Positions 1 to 9,828 of a stretch of DNA of 64,000 bases are shown piece by piece (the first letter of the stretch is position 1; each line of letters starts with the position of its first letter). Under the pieces are notes generated by a model. It was not told where the DNA came from. It did no database searches and was given only the letters and a program-made list of their open reading frames with translations. The position numbers and the translations under genes are program-made. Location of the stretch: contig NC_016479.1 of assembly GCF_000227115.2 (NCBI RefSeq), positions 620,001 through 684,000 on the forward strand. Direction: 5' to 3'. The DNA comes from Naumovozyma dairenensis CBS 421 (lineage: Eukaryota; Ascomycota; Saccharomycetes; Saccharomycetales; Saccharomycetaceae).

Positions 1-1
1 G

Positions 2-250
2 AAACCTGAATATCTGCCAATACGTAACATTGATGGTAGTGAAAAAAAATTAAAACCATTGAAAGGAGACTATTTGAAGGAAATTGCATTAAATAAATCA
101 ACTAATACTGATAATTTAATTGGAGCAATCACTACGGGGGAAATATCATACACACCAAGTTTTATAAATATTCATGAAAAGAGAAGAATTGTGAAACAAT
201 GGATATTAGAAAATGAAAATGAAGTCAGTGAAACCAAGAAGGAAAAATAG
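2..250 (+). CDS. EMC5: ER membrane protein complex subunit 5, 3' end only
   Basis: The open frame runs in from the left edge of the window and stops at 250, so only the C-terminal 82 residues are present. The stretch with YLKEIALNK, DNLIG, GEI, TPSF and a terminal KKEK matches the C-terminal cytosolic part of yeast Emc5 (Kre27, YIL027C) as I recall it. Emc5 is a small two-helix membrane subunit of the ER membrane complex, which inserts and folds multi-pass membrane proteins; both helices would lie upstream of this window. The next protein gene is SSM4, as in S. cerevisiae chromosome IX, which supports the call. A TTG-initiated frame at 59 is internal to this gene and is not a real start. Confidence 0.85.
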   Translation, partial: KPEYLPIRNIDGSEKKLKPLKGDYLKEIALNKSTNTDNLIGAITTGEISYTPSFINIHEKRRIVKQWILENENEVSETKKEK

Positions 251-1094
251 AGATTACATATTTATCTATATGTAAAAGCTAGGTTTTTTTAATTACATAG
301 TATAATACAACTGTGTGCTCTTGAGAGCCCTGTCTACAACTTCCTGAGCTATTATAAACGAACACATCCATCTTGGAATAAATACAAGTACATATGAAGT
401 AATTATAAAAATTTAACGTAAAATAAAATTTGGAGTGATAGGTCCAGTTATATTTTTCGTAGACATTGAGAATGAATTGTTAATTGTTACGTTGGTATCT
501 TTGGTGTTTACTTTGTCGATCGTGTCACGACATTCGCAGATTGTGTCGCGTCTTTGTGTGATAAATTCCATGCAACTTCCTGATGTGGTAAGGTTTACTC
601 TGATTTTGTTAGTAGTGGTTGCACCAAACTAGGCACCCAAACTGTCGGAATTATAATGTATCTGGCATATCTAGTGTACAGGCACGTGGTTTTGTACAAC
701 ACGATATATGTTTTCTATATAAAGGAAGTTTTATTCCATATGTAAAGTGTATAAAATATATTACTCTCCTGTCCTTGGACGGGGAGGAGCAATTCTGCTA
801 CGAATCTACCTATAAGGTCAGATCCTGCAGTCTAATCTGCATCCAATATATGGTTTAATATGTTATATCTCCTACCAAGCAATATACCTCGAATACAAAC
901 TTTTTAACGAATACTAATATTAATAGTACCATTATCAGGGTCACAGCTTTAGCAGTGCTGCTTCTTAACTGGTGTTGCTGAAAGGCTCAGCTCCATTACC
1001 TAGAGGGCCTTTGCTTATATTAAAATTAGAATAACAACGTGATCTTTGATTTGGATCATAGTTAAAGCACTATACCAAAAAAACATGAAAACAA
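251..1094. other. 844-bp gap between EMC5 and the tRNA gene, possible degraded LTR
   Basis: No convincing protein gene is present. TGTCGGAAT at 643-651 resembles the TGTTGGAAT start of Ty1-class LTRs, and a TATATAAAG box lies at 715-723. Two imperfect hairpins occur at about 767-786 and 981-1012 (AAAGGC pairs with GCCTTT). Insertion upstream of a tRNA gene is typical of yeast retrotransposons, but I could not find a matching CA end or a target duplication. Two short frames at 435-632 and 619-858 do not resemble known proteins. Confidence 0.3.
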
Positions 1095-1167
1095 GCCTTG
1101 TTGGCGCAATCGGTAGCGCGTGTGACTCTTAATCACAAGGTTAGGGGTTCGAGCCCCCTACAGGGCT
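1095..1167 (+). tRNA. tK(CUU): tRNA-Lys, anticodon CUU
   Basis: The 73-nt gene includes the discriminator base. The acceptor arm GCCTTGT pairs with ACAGGGC, with one G-U pair. The D-arm, anticodon loop ACTCTTAAT (anticodon CTT) and T-arm GGGGTTCGAGCCCCC are all in place. The sequence is almost identical to S. cerevisiae tRNA-Lys(CUU). There is no intron and CCA is not encoded, as expected in a eukaryote. The internal A and B boxes are intact. Confidence 0.97.
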
Positions 1168-1247
1168 AAATTTTTATATAGTTCTTATTTTTATATTCCA
1201 ACAAAAAGGTGGTGTTCGGTAAAGGATGTTCAAATGAGAATTGTATT

Positions 1248-1256
1248 TTTGCCACC
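1248..1256 (-). promoter_or_regulatory. PACE element upstream of SSM4 (Rpn4 site)
   Basis: TTTGCCACC is the exact reverse complement of the proteasome-associated control element GGTGGCAAA bound by Rpn4. It lies about 260 bp upstream of the SSM4 start codon, in the 348-bp gap after the tRNA gene. SSM4 encodes an ERAD ubiquitin ligase, so control with the proteasome regulon is plausible but inferred. Confidence 0.5.
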
Positions 1257-1515
1257 ATTGTTTTGTGATGATTTGGGATTATTAAGAACCTTTACCTTTA
1301 CTTACCATTAAATATCTCAACCGAGTATCTTCAATTTTAATAGATATATATGAAATACCACCAACTAAGCGGCCAATATTAGTTGTGTAACAACAGATAC
1401 ATTAAATAAAGTGCTAAACCCAGAATTGACGCTGGACCACATTACCTACCTAATTTCATTGTAAACAATTATAGTTAATCTCAAAGAGTCTTCTTCCATT
1501 GAACAGCACGAAAAA

Positions 1516-4500
1516 ATGGATCCTGCCACCGATCCTTCATTACCTTCAATGGATGATCCACATTTGGAATCGAAATCACCTCTAACTCCGACAACGGGAG
1601 AAAGATCAGCTTCCACTCCGCCTGGAAAGCAAGAAACTATCTCATCTGATGCCACATGTAGAGTCTGTAGAGGTGAAGCTACTGATGACAACCCTTTATT
1701 CCATCCATGTAAATGTAAAGGCTCCATTAAATATATTCATGAATCATGTCTCTTAGAGTGGATTGCTTCTAAAAATTTAGATATAAGTAAACCAGGCACA
1801 AAGGTCAATTGTGATATTTGTCATTATCCAATACATTTCAAAACTACTTATGTGGAAGATATGCCTGATAGAATTCCATTAACTGTGCTCATAAAGAAAA
1901 GTATATTATCGTTATTAGGTAAATTACGTGTTATTTTAACGCTATCATTGACTGTTATATTATTGGGATTCGGCATACCAATAGCATGGAATGTGTTTGG
2001 TAAGCTATATACTTTTGCACTAGATGGTGGAGAGTTACCAATTAAAAATGAGTTTTGGAAAAGTGTGTTGTTTGGCTATAATGAAATCACAGACCCAAGT
2101 ATTTTACAAAATTTATCATTGGCTGATATATTAACACAGTTATCATCCAACGTTAGTAGCTCAGTTATACAAATCTCTTTGATTATTATCTTACATATTG
2201 CACTTTATTTCCAATATGATATGATCGTTAGGGAGGACGTCTTTAATAAAATGGTATTTCATAAAATAGGTCCAAAACTTTCCACCGATGACATCAAGGA
2301 ACGTTTAAGAGCAAGATTCCCAATGATAGATGAACAAATGTTAAATCACTTGGCAGAAGCTATGAGAGCCCGTGAATTAGGTGCAAATCAACCAGCTAAC
2401 GCTGCTGATGATCATCAGAATCGTCCAAATGTGGAGGATGCGCATCAGAGACAAAATCACAATATTCGTAGACCTCAACATAACCATATGGCAGTTTTAG
2501 AAGGAAGTGATGAAGATGAATATAATGACCCAGATTTTGTTCCACATGATCATACAGACGAGTCGGACAATATATCTTTAAATCCAGACGAAAATGAAGA
2601 TGAATTAGTGCAAGATGAAGAATTACATGATATGTGGAATGATAATGAACAGCATCATGAACCACAACAACACCAACAGGTGCGCCCGGAAAATATGGAT
2701 GATCACATGGAAAACCCTTTTGAGGGGTTGATGAATCGTCGTGCTCAAAATCAATTTGATCGTTTAATTGATGAGCAACGTCAACAACAACAAGCAAACA
2801 ACAACGTTCAAGGAGTAGACCCAATCCATATCGATGTTCAAGAACAAGAAGCTGACCCTTTACAACAGGAACAACAAGGTGCGCCTTTGATATTGAATAT
2901 TAGATTAAGACTGTTTGATGTATTCTTATATTTCACAATAGGCATTACATTTGCTATTTCCTACCTATTGATCTCATATTTCATTCCAACTGCTATAGGT
3001 TATGGTTTATTGAAATTATATTTTGGAATCGTTAAGATTATTATCCGTGGTTTAGTCCAGTTGTATTATTTAACAAAAATAAATAAAGCTTATGAAACTG
3101 TTTCATTGAAACTGCCATTCTTGAACCAAATCACCGCCTGGATTGGAACAGAGATTATCAACGGCTACATTTTGTACTACTATAATGGATATCAAAAGAA
3201 CGCAATGAAAACCTCGTTCTGTATGAGAGCGTTACCCACTGCTACCACTTACTTCACGGCAATTGCAATTATATGCATTGCTTCGGAATGGATTTGTAAA
3301 GGTTATAGTCGTACACATGGTATGCCAGGGAAATTCAAAAGATTAGCCTTCCAATTATTGTTCGCCTTTAAATGTACTTTCAAAGTGTTTACCCTTTTCT
3401 TTATTGAATTAGCAGGGTTCCCAATACTAGCAGGTGTAATGATAGATCTTTCCTTATTTACTCCAGTTCTAAAATCTTACAAAAACTTCCTATGCATCCC
3501 AGAACTTACTGAATTCTGGCCTCCTTCTGCCTTCTTCATCTATTGGACTATAGGTACATTATACATGTACTGGTTTGCGAAATACATTGGCATGATTAGA
3601 CAAGATATCATTAGACCGGGTGTTTTGTTCTTTATTAGATCTCCAGAAGACCCAAATATTAGGATTTTACATGATAGTTTAATACATCCTATGAATATTC
3701 AATTATCAAGGTTATCCCTTTCTATGTTTATATATGCAGTTTTCATTATTGCTGGGTTTGGATTCCATACAAGGTTTTTCTTCCCACTTGTTTTGAGATC
3801 CAAGGTACTCCAAATCGGTGAACAAAACGAAAAACTTGAGTTTAATACTATTTTCTTCATGTTAAATACCTTCTATCTAGCTAAGAAAGTATTAGAATCA
3901 AACAAAAATGTTAAAAGGTTAGTTAAGGAGTATTGGACATCAATTTTCAATATCTCTTCTAAAAAATTACGTTTATCATCATTCATACTCGGAAAAGATA
4001 TTCCAACTGAAAGGGGTCATATATTGTATCGTAATATGTTTTACAAGTTTTTGGCGAATAATAAAGCTAAATGGTCTAATCCAGAATTATATTCTGATCC
4101 TAAAACAACTTTACAAGCAAAACAATTATTCCAAGAGAATAAATCAGTGCATGCCTATTTTATACCCGATGGTGTTTTGTTACGTGTACCATCGTCGGAT
4201 ATTGTTTCAAGGAATTATGTCCAAACTATGTTTGTTCCAGTAACAAAAGACGATCAATTATTGAAGCCAGTTGATTTAGAACGTATAAAGGAAAGAAATA
4301 GGCGTAACGCAGGTGAATTCGGTTACTTAGATCAACAAAACACAGAATTTGATGAATACTTCATTTGTTATGTCCCACCAAATTTCCGCCCAAGGTATAT
4401 CATATTGATTATCCTAATGTGGTTATTTGCTTCTGTTTTGATGCTATCATTAGCATTTGTTAGTCAAATGGCATCTAACATCGTATTGGCGGCCATAGTA

Positions 4501-5463
4501 TTACCAATCGCAAGATTGATGAACGAAAATTATTACCAAACAATGAGTAATATATTAGCCAGGCGGCTCAAGAGGGCGTCATTCCATGGTATTGCGATCG
4601 GTGCTGTTGCGCTAACCTATTTTTATGATAGATATAAAATTTACCAAGCATCAATACATGGCAGAAATGAGCATGTTGTCAATGAAAATGAACATGCACA
4701 TCCAGAAGAAGAAGTTCACCCACAAGTAGAAGATTTTGATCTTAATAATGAAGCACAGGATATTGTTGGGGTCATTGTTGAAAGCACTTTTTTCAAGATG
4801 ATATTAGGATTTTTACTGTCTATTGTCAGTACTTCTTTGGCATATTTCGATATTTTAATTAATGTTGAATACGGCTTGAGACTTTCTTGCAGTTACATAT
4901 TTTTGACTGTACCGACTCTAATCTCTCTAAAAGAGTACATACCATACGATTTTGAGAAATTCTATTATCTATACCAGGTGGCTTCTTTCCCTTATATTTT
5001 CAAAACATTATTTTCATCTATCAAAATATTCCATGAACATGGAAATGTAGATACTTTGACATTTTTAAAAATTTATGTTACAAAGCTGTATGAAGATACT
5101 TTGAAGAATATGTTGGTGAGGACTATACCACTATTAATTCTACTTCTTATATTTTCTGTTTTGGATATTATTTTGAACCCAGGGCTATATTCCGGTTATA
5201 ATGAAGTTACATCGTTCTTACTAGAAGTCAGACTTTCCTCAACTCCGACAGATATCCCGTGGACCTTAACACAACATTTGTACTACTGTACTCTATCTAT
5301 CTTCGTTATAGGATACATCATCTGGGAAACTAAATCACTTTACCAAAAGTGGTCAAAATTTATTGTTCAAAACGTCAAAGACGAAGTTTATGCAAAGGGT
5401 CGATCATTAGAAAATTTGCCGGACGAAATAACAGAAGATTCTAGCGACCTGTTACAAGATTAG
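1516..5463 (+). CDS. SSM4: Doa10/Ssm4 ER and inner nuclear membrane E3 ubiquitin ligase
   Basis: This 1315-residue protein is close to the 1319 residues of yeast Ssm4. Near the N-terminus is a C4HC3 RING-CH domain with C48, C51, C65, C67, H75, C78, C99 and C102. Many hydrophobic membrane segments follow in groups at about 130-245, 460-800, 960-1050 and 1095-1290, separated by an acidic, Q/H/N-rich linker at 300-450. The family uses Ubc6 and Ubc7 to ubiquitinate misfolded or tail-exposed proteins for extraction by Cdc48, which is encoded at the other end of this window. It is convergent with ULP2, as in S. cerevisiae. The start at 1516 is preceded by an A-rich context. Confidence 0.97.
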   Translation: MDPATDPSLPSMDDPHLESKSPLTPTTGERSASTPPGKQETISSDATCRVCRGEATDDNPLFHPCKCKGSIKYIHESCLLEWIASKNLDISKPGTKVNCDICHYPIHFKTTYVEDMPDRIPLTVLIKKSILSLLGKLRVILTLSLTVILLGFGIPIAWNVFGKLYTFALDGGELPIKNEFWKSVLFGYNEITDPSILQNLSLADILTQLSSNVSSSVIQISLIIILHIALYFQYDMIVREDVFNKMVFHKIGPKLSTDDIKERLRARFPMIDEQMLNHLAEAMRARELGANQPANAADDHQNRPNVEDAHQRQNHNIRRPQHNHMAVLEGSDEDEYNDPDFVPHDHTDESDNISLNPDENEDELVQDEELHDMWNDNEQHHEPQQHQQVRPENMDDHMENPFEGLMNRRAQNQFDRLIDEQRQQQQANNNVQGVDPIHIDVQEQEADPLQQEQQGAPLILNIRLRLFDVFLYFTIGITFAISYLLISYFIPTAIGYGLLKLYFGIVKIIIRGLVQLYYLTKINKAYETVSLKLPFLNQITAWIGTEIINGYILYYYNGYQKNAMKTSFCMRALPTATTYFTAIAIICIASEWICKGYSRTHGMPGKFKRLAFQLLFAFKCTFKVFTLFFIELAGFPILAGVMIDLSLFTPVLKSYKNFLCIPELTEFWPPSAFFIYWTIGTLYMYWFAKYIGMIRQDIIRPGVLFFIRSPEDPNIRILHDSLIHPMNIQLSRLSLSMFIYAVFIIAGFGFHTRFFFPLVLRSKVLQIGEQNEKLEFNTIFFMLNTFYLAKKVLESNKNVKRLVKEYWTSIFNISSKKLRLSSFILGKDIPTERGHILYRNMFYKFLANNKAKWSNPELYSDPKTTLQAKQLFQENKSVHAYFIPDGVLLRVPSSDIVSRNYVQTMFVPVTKDDQLLKPVDLERIKERNRRNAGEFGYLDQQNTEFDEYFICYVPPNFRPRYIILIILMWLFASVLMLSLAFVSQMASNIVLAAIVLPIARLMNENYYQTMSNILARRLKRASFHGIAIGAVALTYFYDRYKIYQASIHGRNEHVVNENEHAHPEEEVHPQVEDFDLNNEAQDIVGVIVESTFFKMILGFLLSIVSTSLAYFDILINVEYGLRLSCSYIFLTVPTLISLKEYIPYDFEKFYYLYQVASFPYIFKTLFSSIKIFHEHGNVDTLTFLKIYVTKLYEDTLKNMLVRTIPLLILLLIFSVLDIILNPGLYSGYNEVTSFLLEVRLSSTPTDIPWTLTQHLYYCTLSIFVIGYIIWETKSLYQKWSKFIVQNVKDEVYAKGRSLENLPDEITEDSSDLLQD

Positions 5464-5871
5464 GTCATTTTTGTCTCTAAAGTTTGTATGTCTTCAGGGG
5501 ACATATCCAAGAACCGCTTGACTGAGGTCCGGTTAAATCAACATTGTCTCCTGTGTGGTGAAATAGCTCACTGAGTGCGTGCGATCTATTCTTCGAGTAA
5601 TATTCATATATATCCTTGGAACCAACAACGTTGCTTTCTCTCTGTAACAACTCAGTGTAGACTATGTATATAAGTTCATGTGCAATCAATAATAAAATAC
5701 TCAATATAGAAAGAAGTAGCGAAAAAGCTATAAAAATGATGCACCTCAATGAAGTAGCATTGATATTGGTAATATATGTGCAAATTATTCTGAATATTAA
5801 ATTTATGGTTTTTTATTATGCAGAAATTATGTACGTAAGGTATTTTACTAGAAGAGTTTTTATTGTATCCA
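5464..5871. other. SSM4-ULP2 convergent gap
   Basis: This 408-bp AT-rich region lies between two gene 3' ends. A minus-strand frame at 5477-5749 starts with TTG and encodes one hydrophobic stretch and a polar tail; I do not regard it as a gene. Nothing else was recognised. Confidence 0.4.
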
Positions 5872-8800
5872 TCATTCTTCTTCATCTAAAGAAATAGTAT
5901 GAATTTCAGCGGAAGGTGTAATCTCCTGGCTCAAACTATTATTACTTCCTTCAAAAAATGCTGTTTTTGCAGCCAATGGTACACCATGCCTATGACCATA
6001 AACTTTTTTCGGAAGTTGTTTATCGTTGGTTTCGGTATTAAAGTCAAGCATGAAGTCATTTTCTCCTTCTTCATCATCATCTGCCAACTCCTTCGCAAGG
6101 TCAGCCCGAACTTGTTCGAAATTGTCAAGGTGTTCTGTTTTGCCATTGCCAAGAAGATTAACGTCATCATTGTTATCTTCAACATCAGAAATGATAATAT
6201 TCTGTGATGTTTCAGGAGACGGCGAGACTACTTTTGTTCTAAGCATGGGTGAAGATATATCCCTTTTTTCTTTGAGTGCTTTATCGGGACTTGCATCACT
6301 TACATTCGAAAGTGATGATGACGAAGTATTCATCTGGTGAGGATCAAACTCTAAGCTTCTACTCTTCAGAACAGAATTCCCAAAATATTTGGATTTGACA
6401 CCTTGTTCATCTCCAGACGTGTTCTTTTTTGAGGGAGAGCTTTCGAGGAATTTACGTGTTGATATTCTTGGCGGAGATAAAGATTCAGATGCGGTTCTAA
6501 CAATTCGGTATTGTACTCTTTCAGGTGAAGTATCGTTCATTGCTGAATCAGAAGGATCGCTCTGAGCATTTATTGAATCAAATCCATTCTCAGTGTCAGC
6601 TTCCATACCCGTATCTTGGTAATTCTTTTCAGCAATATTATTACTGTCCATTCCATGTTTTTCAGCGAGTTGCCCTTCTTCTTGTTCATGCCGATTTAGT
6701 TCTGGGCTTGGTGGTTCCGACTTTAAAGCATCGGCAAGTGGTTTCAATTGTTCAACTGCATTCTCATCCTTTTCTTTAGTACCTTGCTCTTCACTTTCCT
6801 TCCTATAGTCCTCATAGTTCTCGATAATTTCTATATCTTCATTTGAGTTGTCACTTATATCGTCATCACTTGTTTTGGGATATATGTTATTTCCTTTCAG
6901 GTAGTCTACATAGTCTGCCTGCAAAGCCAGTAAAATGTTCCTTAATTTCTTCCTTGCCTGGCCCCTCGTACTTTTTTCAAAATATGTATTGATTTCTTTT
7001 GATGAATTTTTATTCCTTAACTTTGAGGTTCTCCACATAGACCATGTATCAGTTGGATTCTCAAAAAACTTCTTTGTATTCAAAATAACATGGACGCCAC
7101 AATCACTCATATTTGGCTGTTGAGGAACCAGACATGTTTTCATTTTGATGTTAGCTTTGTCTAAAGTTATGTTATATTTATCTTCCGCATAGCCAATTAT
7201 AAATTCCTTGATTGCATCAATTTCTCTAGTGTGGCTTTGTCGCAGCGAATCATAAGTTAATATTTGAACGATAGGCATATCCTCGGAGATATCTTCTTGG
7301 ATTGTATTCAATTTTTCTTCCTCAGTGTTAGTTTCTTCCAACTTTGAGTTGTTAGATATATTTGATGATTCTTCAGGTTCGTTCTGATTTTTACTTACCG
7401 ACTCTCTGGGTGTTGTATCAGGGGCATTGTCTCCTTGTTCAGTCGTTACAGAATCGCTGCTTACAGTGTCTTTCACGGTTTTACATTTTTCATTCCCAGG
7501 AATATTTACGTCGGTATCTCCTCTGTGCGCCTCTTTTCCTTTCTCATCTTTATATTTGTAATATCGGAGTAAATGATCTAGGTTTGTTATAATACATCCA
7601 AACCAATGATAATTCATATTGATCGGGACGACAACAAACTTTTTTTCAAATAACTTGGAATTAGAAACCCATTTTTTGACATTTCCATAATAATTAGATG
7701 GATCGCTTATTAATTTCGTATAAAAGAAGGATGACATAATGGAAACGTCATTCTTATTCAGTGTGCCTGCTTTGATAGATTGTTCAATAAAGTATTTTGT
7801 GAAAAAATCTAAAATTGTATCATTGATCCAGTCTTTATTATAAAGACATTTAAAATCTTGTTCGGTAATGGTATAGCTTGTTGCATCATCAAACTTATAG
7901 CAAAGGGAAGGTTTGAACGTTTCTGGAACTTCATACTCGGAGCCTATATCTTCTAAAGCAAGCGCTGTCTTTTCGCTGTTTTTTGTTTTTCGTGTTGATT
8001 TTCGTAGAGATTGTAAGCCAGATGACCACTCTTCCTTATGTGAATTACTCGAGTTCGAATAGAAACTAGAGGAAGATATTCCTCCTTGGGTATCATTCCT
8101 CGGTATTTTTATTTGGTGTGATGCACTAAAATTAGAAAGCCCCTTAGAAGTACTCCTTCTTGTCAGTGAATTGAGCGGTTTCTTCAAGAAATTGCCTGTC
8201 TTTGGTCTCGATTGGAATGCATTTTTCAAAGTTTCTTCGGCAAGTTTGAAATTGGTTTCCTCTTTCCCTTCTACGATTAAATAATTTGTCAAATCTCTCT
8301 TTTTTGATTTCCTAGTAACATGTATTCTATCATTTTGCGATAAAATTTCATATATTTTTTTAATTTTATTATCACTGATGTCGCCATTATTAGCCCATAA
8401 CAAACATTTAGTCTCGACAATTGTCCCAGTTCTTGAAGCTAGTAACGTTCTTTTAGATTTTAGGATTGTTCCTAGACAGCTATTATTCTCATCAAAGATG
8501 ACTTCTTTACAGTCTCTTATCAAATCTAAATCTCCCCTTCGAATTTCAAATCCATTGAATATAAAGCTTATCCTTGGTCCCTTCCCCTGTCTGTTACTCG
8601 TAAATTTCATTATCATTTTATCTTGTGACTGTGACTTCCCTTTGACATCAAAACTAGTTAGCGTACCGGAAATATTAAATGCAATTGAAATTATAGAATT
8701 ATTATTCATATTCTTGGATGATGCTGCATCACGTGGAGACGACAGTAACAAACCAATACTTTTTTTTGAAAGCGAAGTACGTTGCTTTTTCAAAGGTGTA

Positions 8801-9093
8801 TGATCATGTATGGGCTCAAATTCCTCATCTGAAATTACATTTACATTTTGTAAAGGTGATTTTGAGATAGATCGCACTGATTCATCAGGTATAGGTAAAA
8901 AATGCTTTGAAGAATTATTAATATCTTCAATCACTTTAGGGTCTCTTCTTTTATTTGTGTAGGCTGTATTACGAAGTGGTGTCGATGGGATATCGATGCT
9001 TCTAGGACTTGAAAGGTTATCAACAGGAACGAAGGCACCTTGTCTTCGTTTGGGTTTTTTAGTTTTTTTTGAAGCCTGTTGCGATTCCATCAT
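5872..9093 (-). CDS. ULP2: SUMO (Smt3)-specific protease Ulp2
   Basis: The 1073-residue protein is close to yeast Ulp2 (1034). The C48 cysteine-protease core begins near residue 395 (YTITEQDFKCL, WINDTILDFF). Its catalytic residues are H496 in NYHWFGC, D615 in TYDSLRQSH and C665 in MSDCGVH, with the oxyanion glutamine in PQQPNMSDC. The D-to-C spacing is 50 residues, as in Ulp1 (49), but H-to-D is 119 residues against 17 in Ulp1, because a polar acidic linker is inserted. The N-terminal 390 residues are basic and Ser-rich with likely nuclear signals; the C-terminal 300 are acidic. Ulp2 trims poly-SUMO chains in the nucleus. Two start codons are adjacent (9093 and 9090); the upstream one is used here. 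Confidence 0.95.
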   Translation of the reverse strand: MMESQQASKKTKKPKRRQGAFVPVDNLSSPRSIDIPSTPLRNTAYTNKRRDPKVIEDINNSSKHFLPIPDESVRSISKSPLQNVNVISDEEFEPIHDHTPLKKQRTSLSKKSIGLLLSSPRDAASSKNMNNNSIISIAFNISGTLTSFDVKGKSQSQDKMIMKFTSNRQGKGPRISFIFNGFEIRRGDLDLIRDCKEVIFDENNSCLGTILKSKRTLLASRTGTIVETKCLLWANNGDISDNKIKKIYEILSQNDRIHVTRKSKKRDLTNYLIVEGKEETNFKLAEETLKNAFQSRPKTGNFLKKPLNSLTRRSTSKGLSNFSASHQIKIPRNDTQGGISSSSFYSNSSNSHKEEWSSGLQSLRKSTRKTKNSEKTALALEDIGSEYEVPETFKPSLCYKFDDATSYTITEQDFKCLYNKDWINDTILDFFTKYFIEQSIKAGTLNKNDVSIMSSFFYTKLISDPSNYYGNVKKWVSNSKLFEKKFVVVPINMNYHWFGCIITNLDHLLRYYKYKDEKGKEAHRGDTDVNIPGNEKCKTVKDTVSSDSVTTEQGDNAPDTTPRESVSKNQNEPEESSNISNNSKLEETNTEEEKLNTIQEDISEDMPIVQILTYDSLRQSHTREIDAIKEFIIGYAEDKYNITLDKANIKMKTCLVPQQPNMSDCGVHVILNTKKFFENPTDTWSMWRTSKLRNKNSSKEINTYFEKSTRGQARKKLRNILLALQADYVDYLKGNNIYPKTSDDDISDNSNEDIEIIENYEDYRKESEEQGTKEKDENAVEQLKPLADALKSEPPSPELNRHEQEEGQLAEKHGMDSNNIAEKNYQDTGMEADTENGFDSINAQSDPSDSAMNDTSPERVQYRIVRTASESLSPPRISTRKFLESSPSKKNTSGDEQGVKSKYFGNSVLKSRSLEFDPHQMNTSSSSLSNVSDASPDKALKEKRDISSPMLRTKVVSPSPETSQNIIISDVEDNNDDVNLLGNGKTEHLDNFEQVRADLAKELADDDEEGENDFMLDFNTETNDKQLPKKVYGHRHGVPLAAKTAFFEGSNNSLSQEITPSAEIHTISLDEEE

Positions 9094-9616
9094 ATACAGC
9101 CTGTAAACTAGATGTGTGGTAGTACGAGCACCTATCTATTTCTCCCAGATGTGTAGGCTTTCGCAATCTTTTGTATTCGATTTGATCTAGCAGTTCTGAA
9201 ACCCAACCACAGACGACAATAAATGCAGAGAAGGTAGGTAAAATGGGATGGTAGATACCAACGGCTTGTGCATATGTTAATTGCTCGAACTATTATGAGA
9301 TTTGTACAGTTCCCTTGGCCAGTTGTTGCAGTGCAGTAAGGTCAAATAATCGCTTGATAACATCGTCTAGGAGCACTCACTATCTTTTTTCTTTAGATCA
9401 AACGCCAAAAAAAGACAGACTACTTAGGGATCGCGTTGTACGTGTTCGCACATACGTCCTTTAAGATTCAATATAAATCAAAGGACATGCTAGAGACTTA
9501 AAACTATAGAACAACAGACAAGAAACAAGAGCACGATAGGATAGCAGAAATTCCGTTCTATCTGAAGGTAATTATTGCAGATATCTGAGGCATTTCCCCC
9601 TTTTTGTACCTTAAAC
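9094..9616. other. ULP2-PAN1 divergent promoter region
   Basis: This 523-bp region lies between the two start codons. The last 80 bp before PAN1 are A-rich, typical of a yeast 5' leader. I could not assign a specific factor site. Confidence 0.4.
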
Positions 9617-9778
9617 ATGTTTGACGGGCAGCAAAGCCAGAACAATTTTACATACCCTCAACAACAACAAGTTGCTCCTCAGGAGCAAGGACCTTCCAAC
9701 ATGAGCTTCTGGTCTACACAGCAAGATACGAATACGAATGCCACTACTGGAAATTATTCAGCTCCTGCAACACATGCA

Positions 9779-9828
<50 letters not shown>

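Noticed and set aside
2396..2824. 142-codon minus-strand frame opposite SSM4
   Set aside because: It is the antisense of the Q/H/D-rich linker of SSM4, whose composition leaves the opposite strand open; no domain is present.
5477..5749. 90-codon minus-strand frame with a hydrophobic N-terminus
   Set aside because: It begins with TTG, lies in a convergent terminator region and matches nothing I know.
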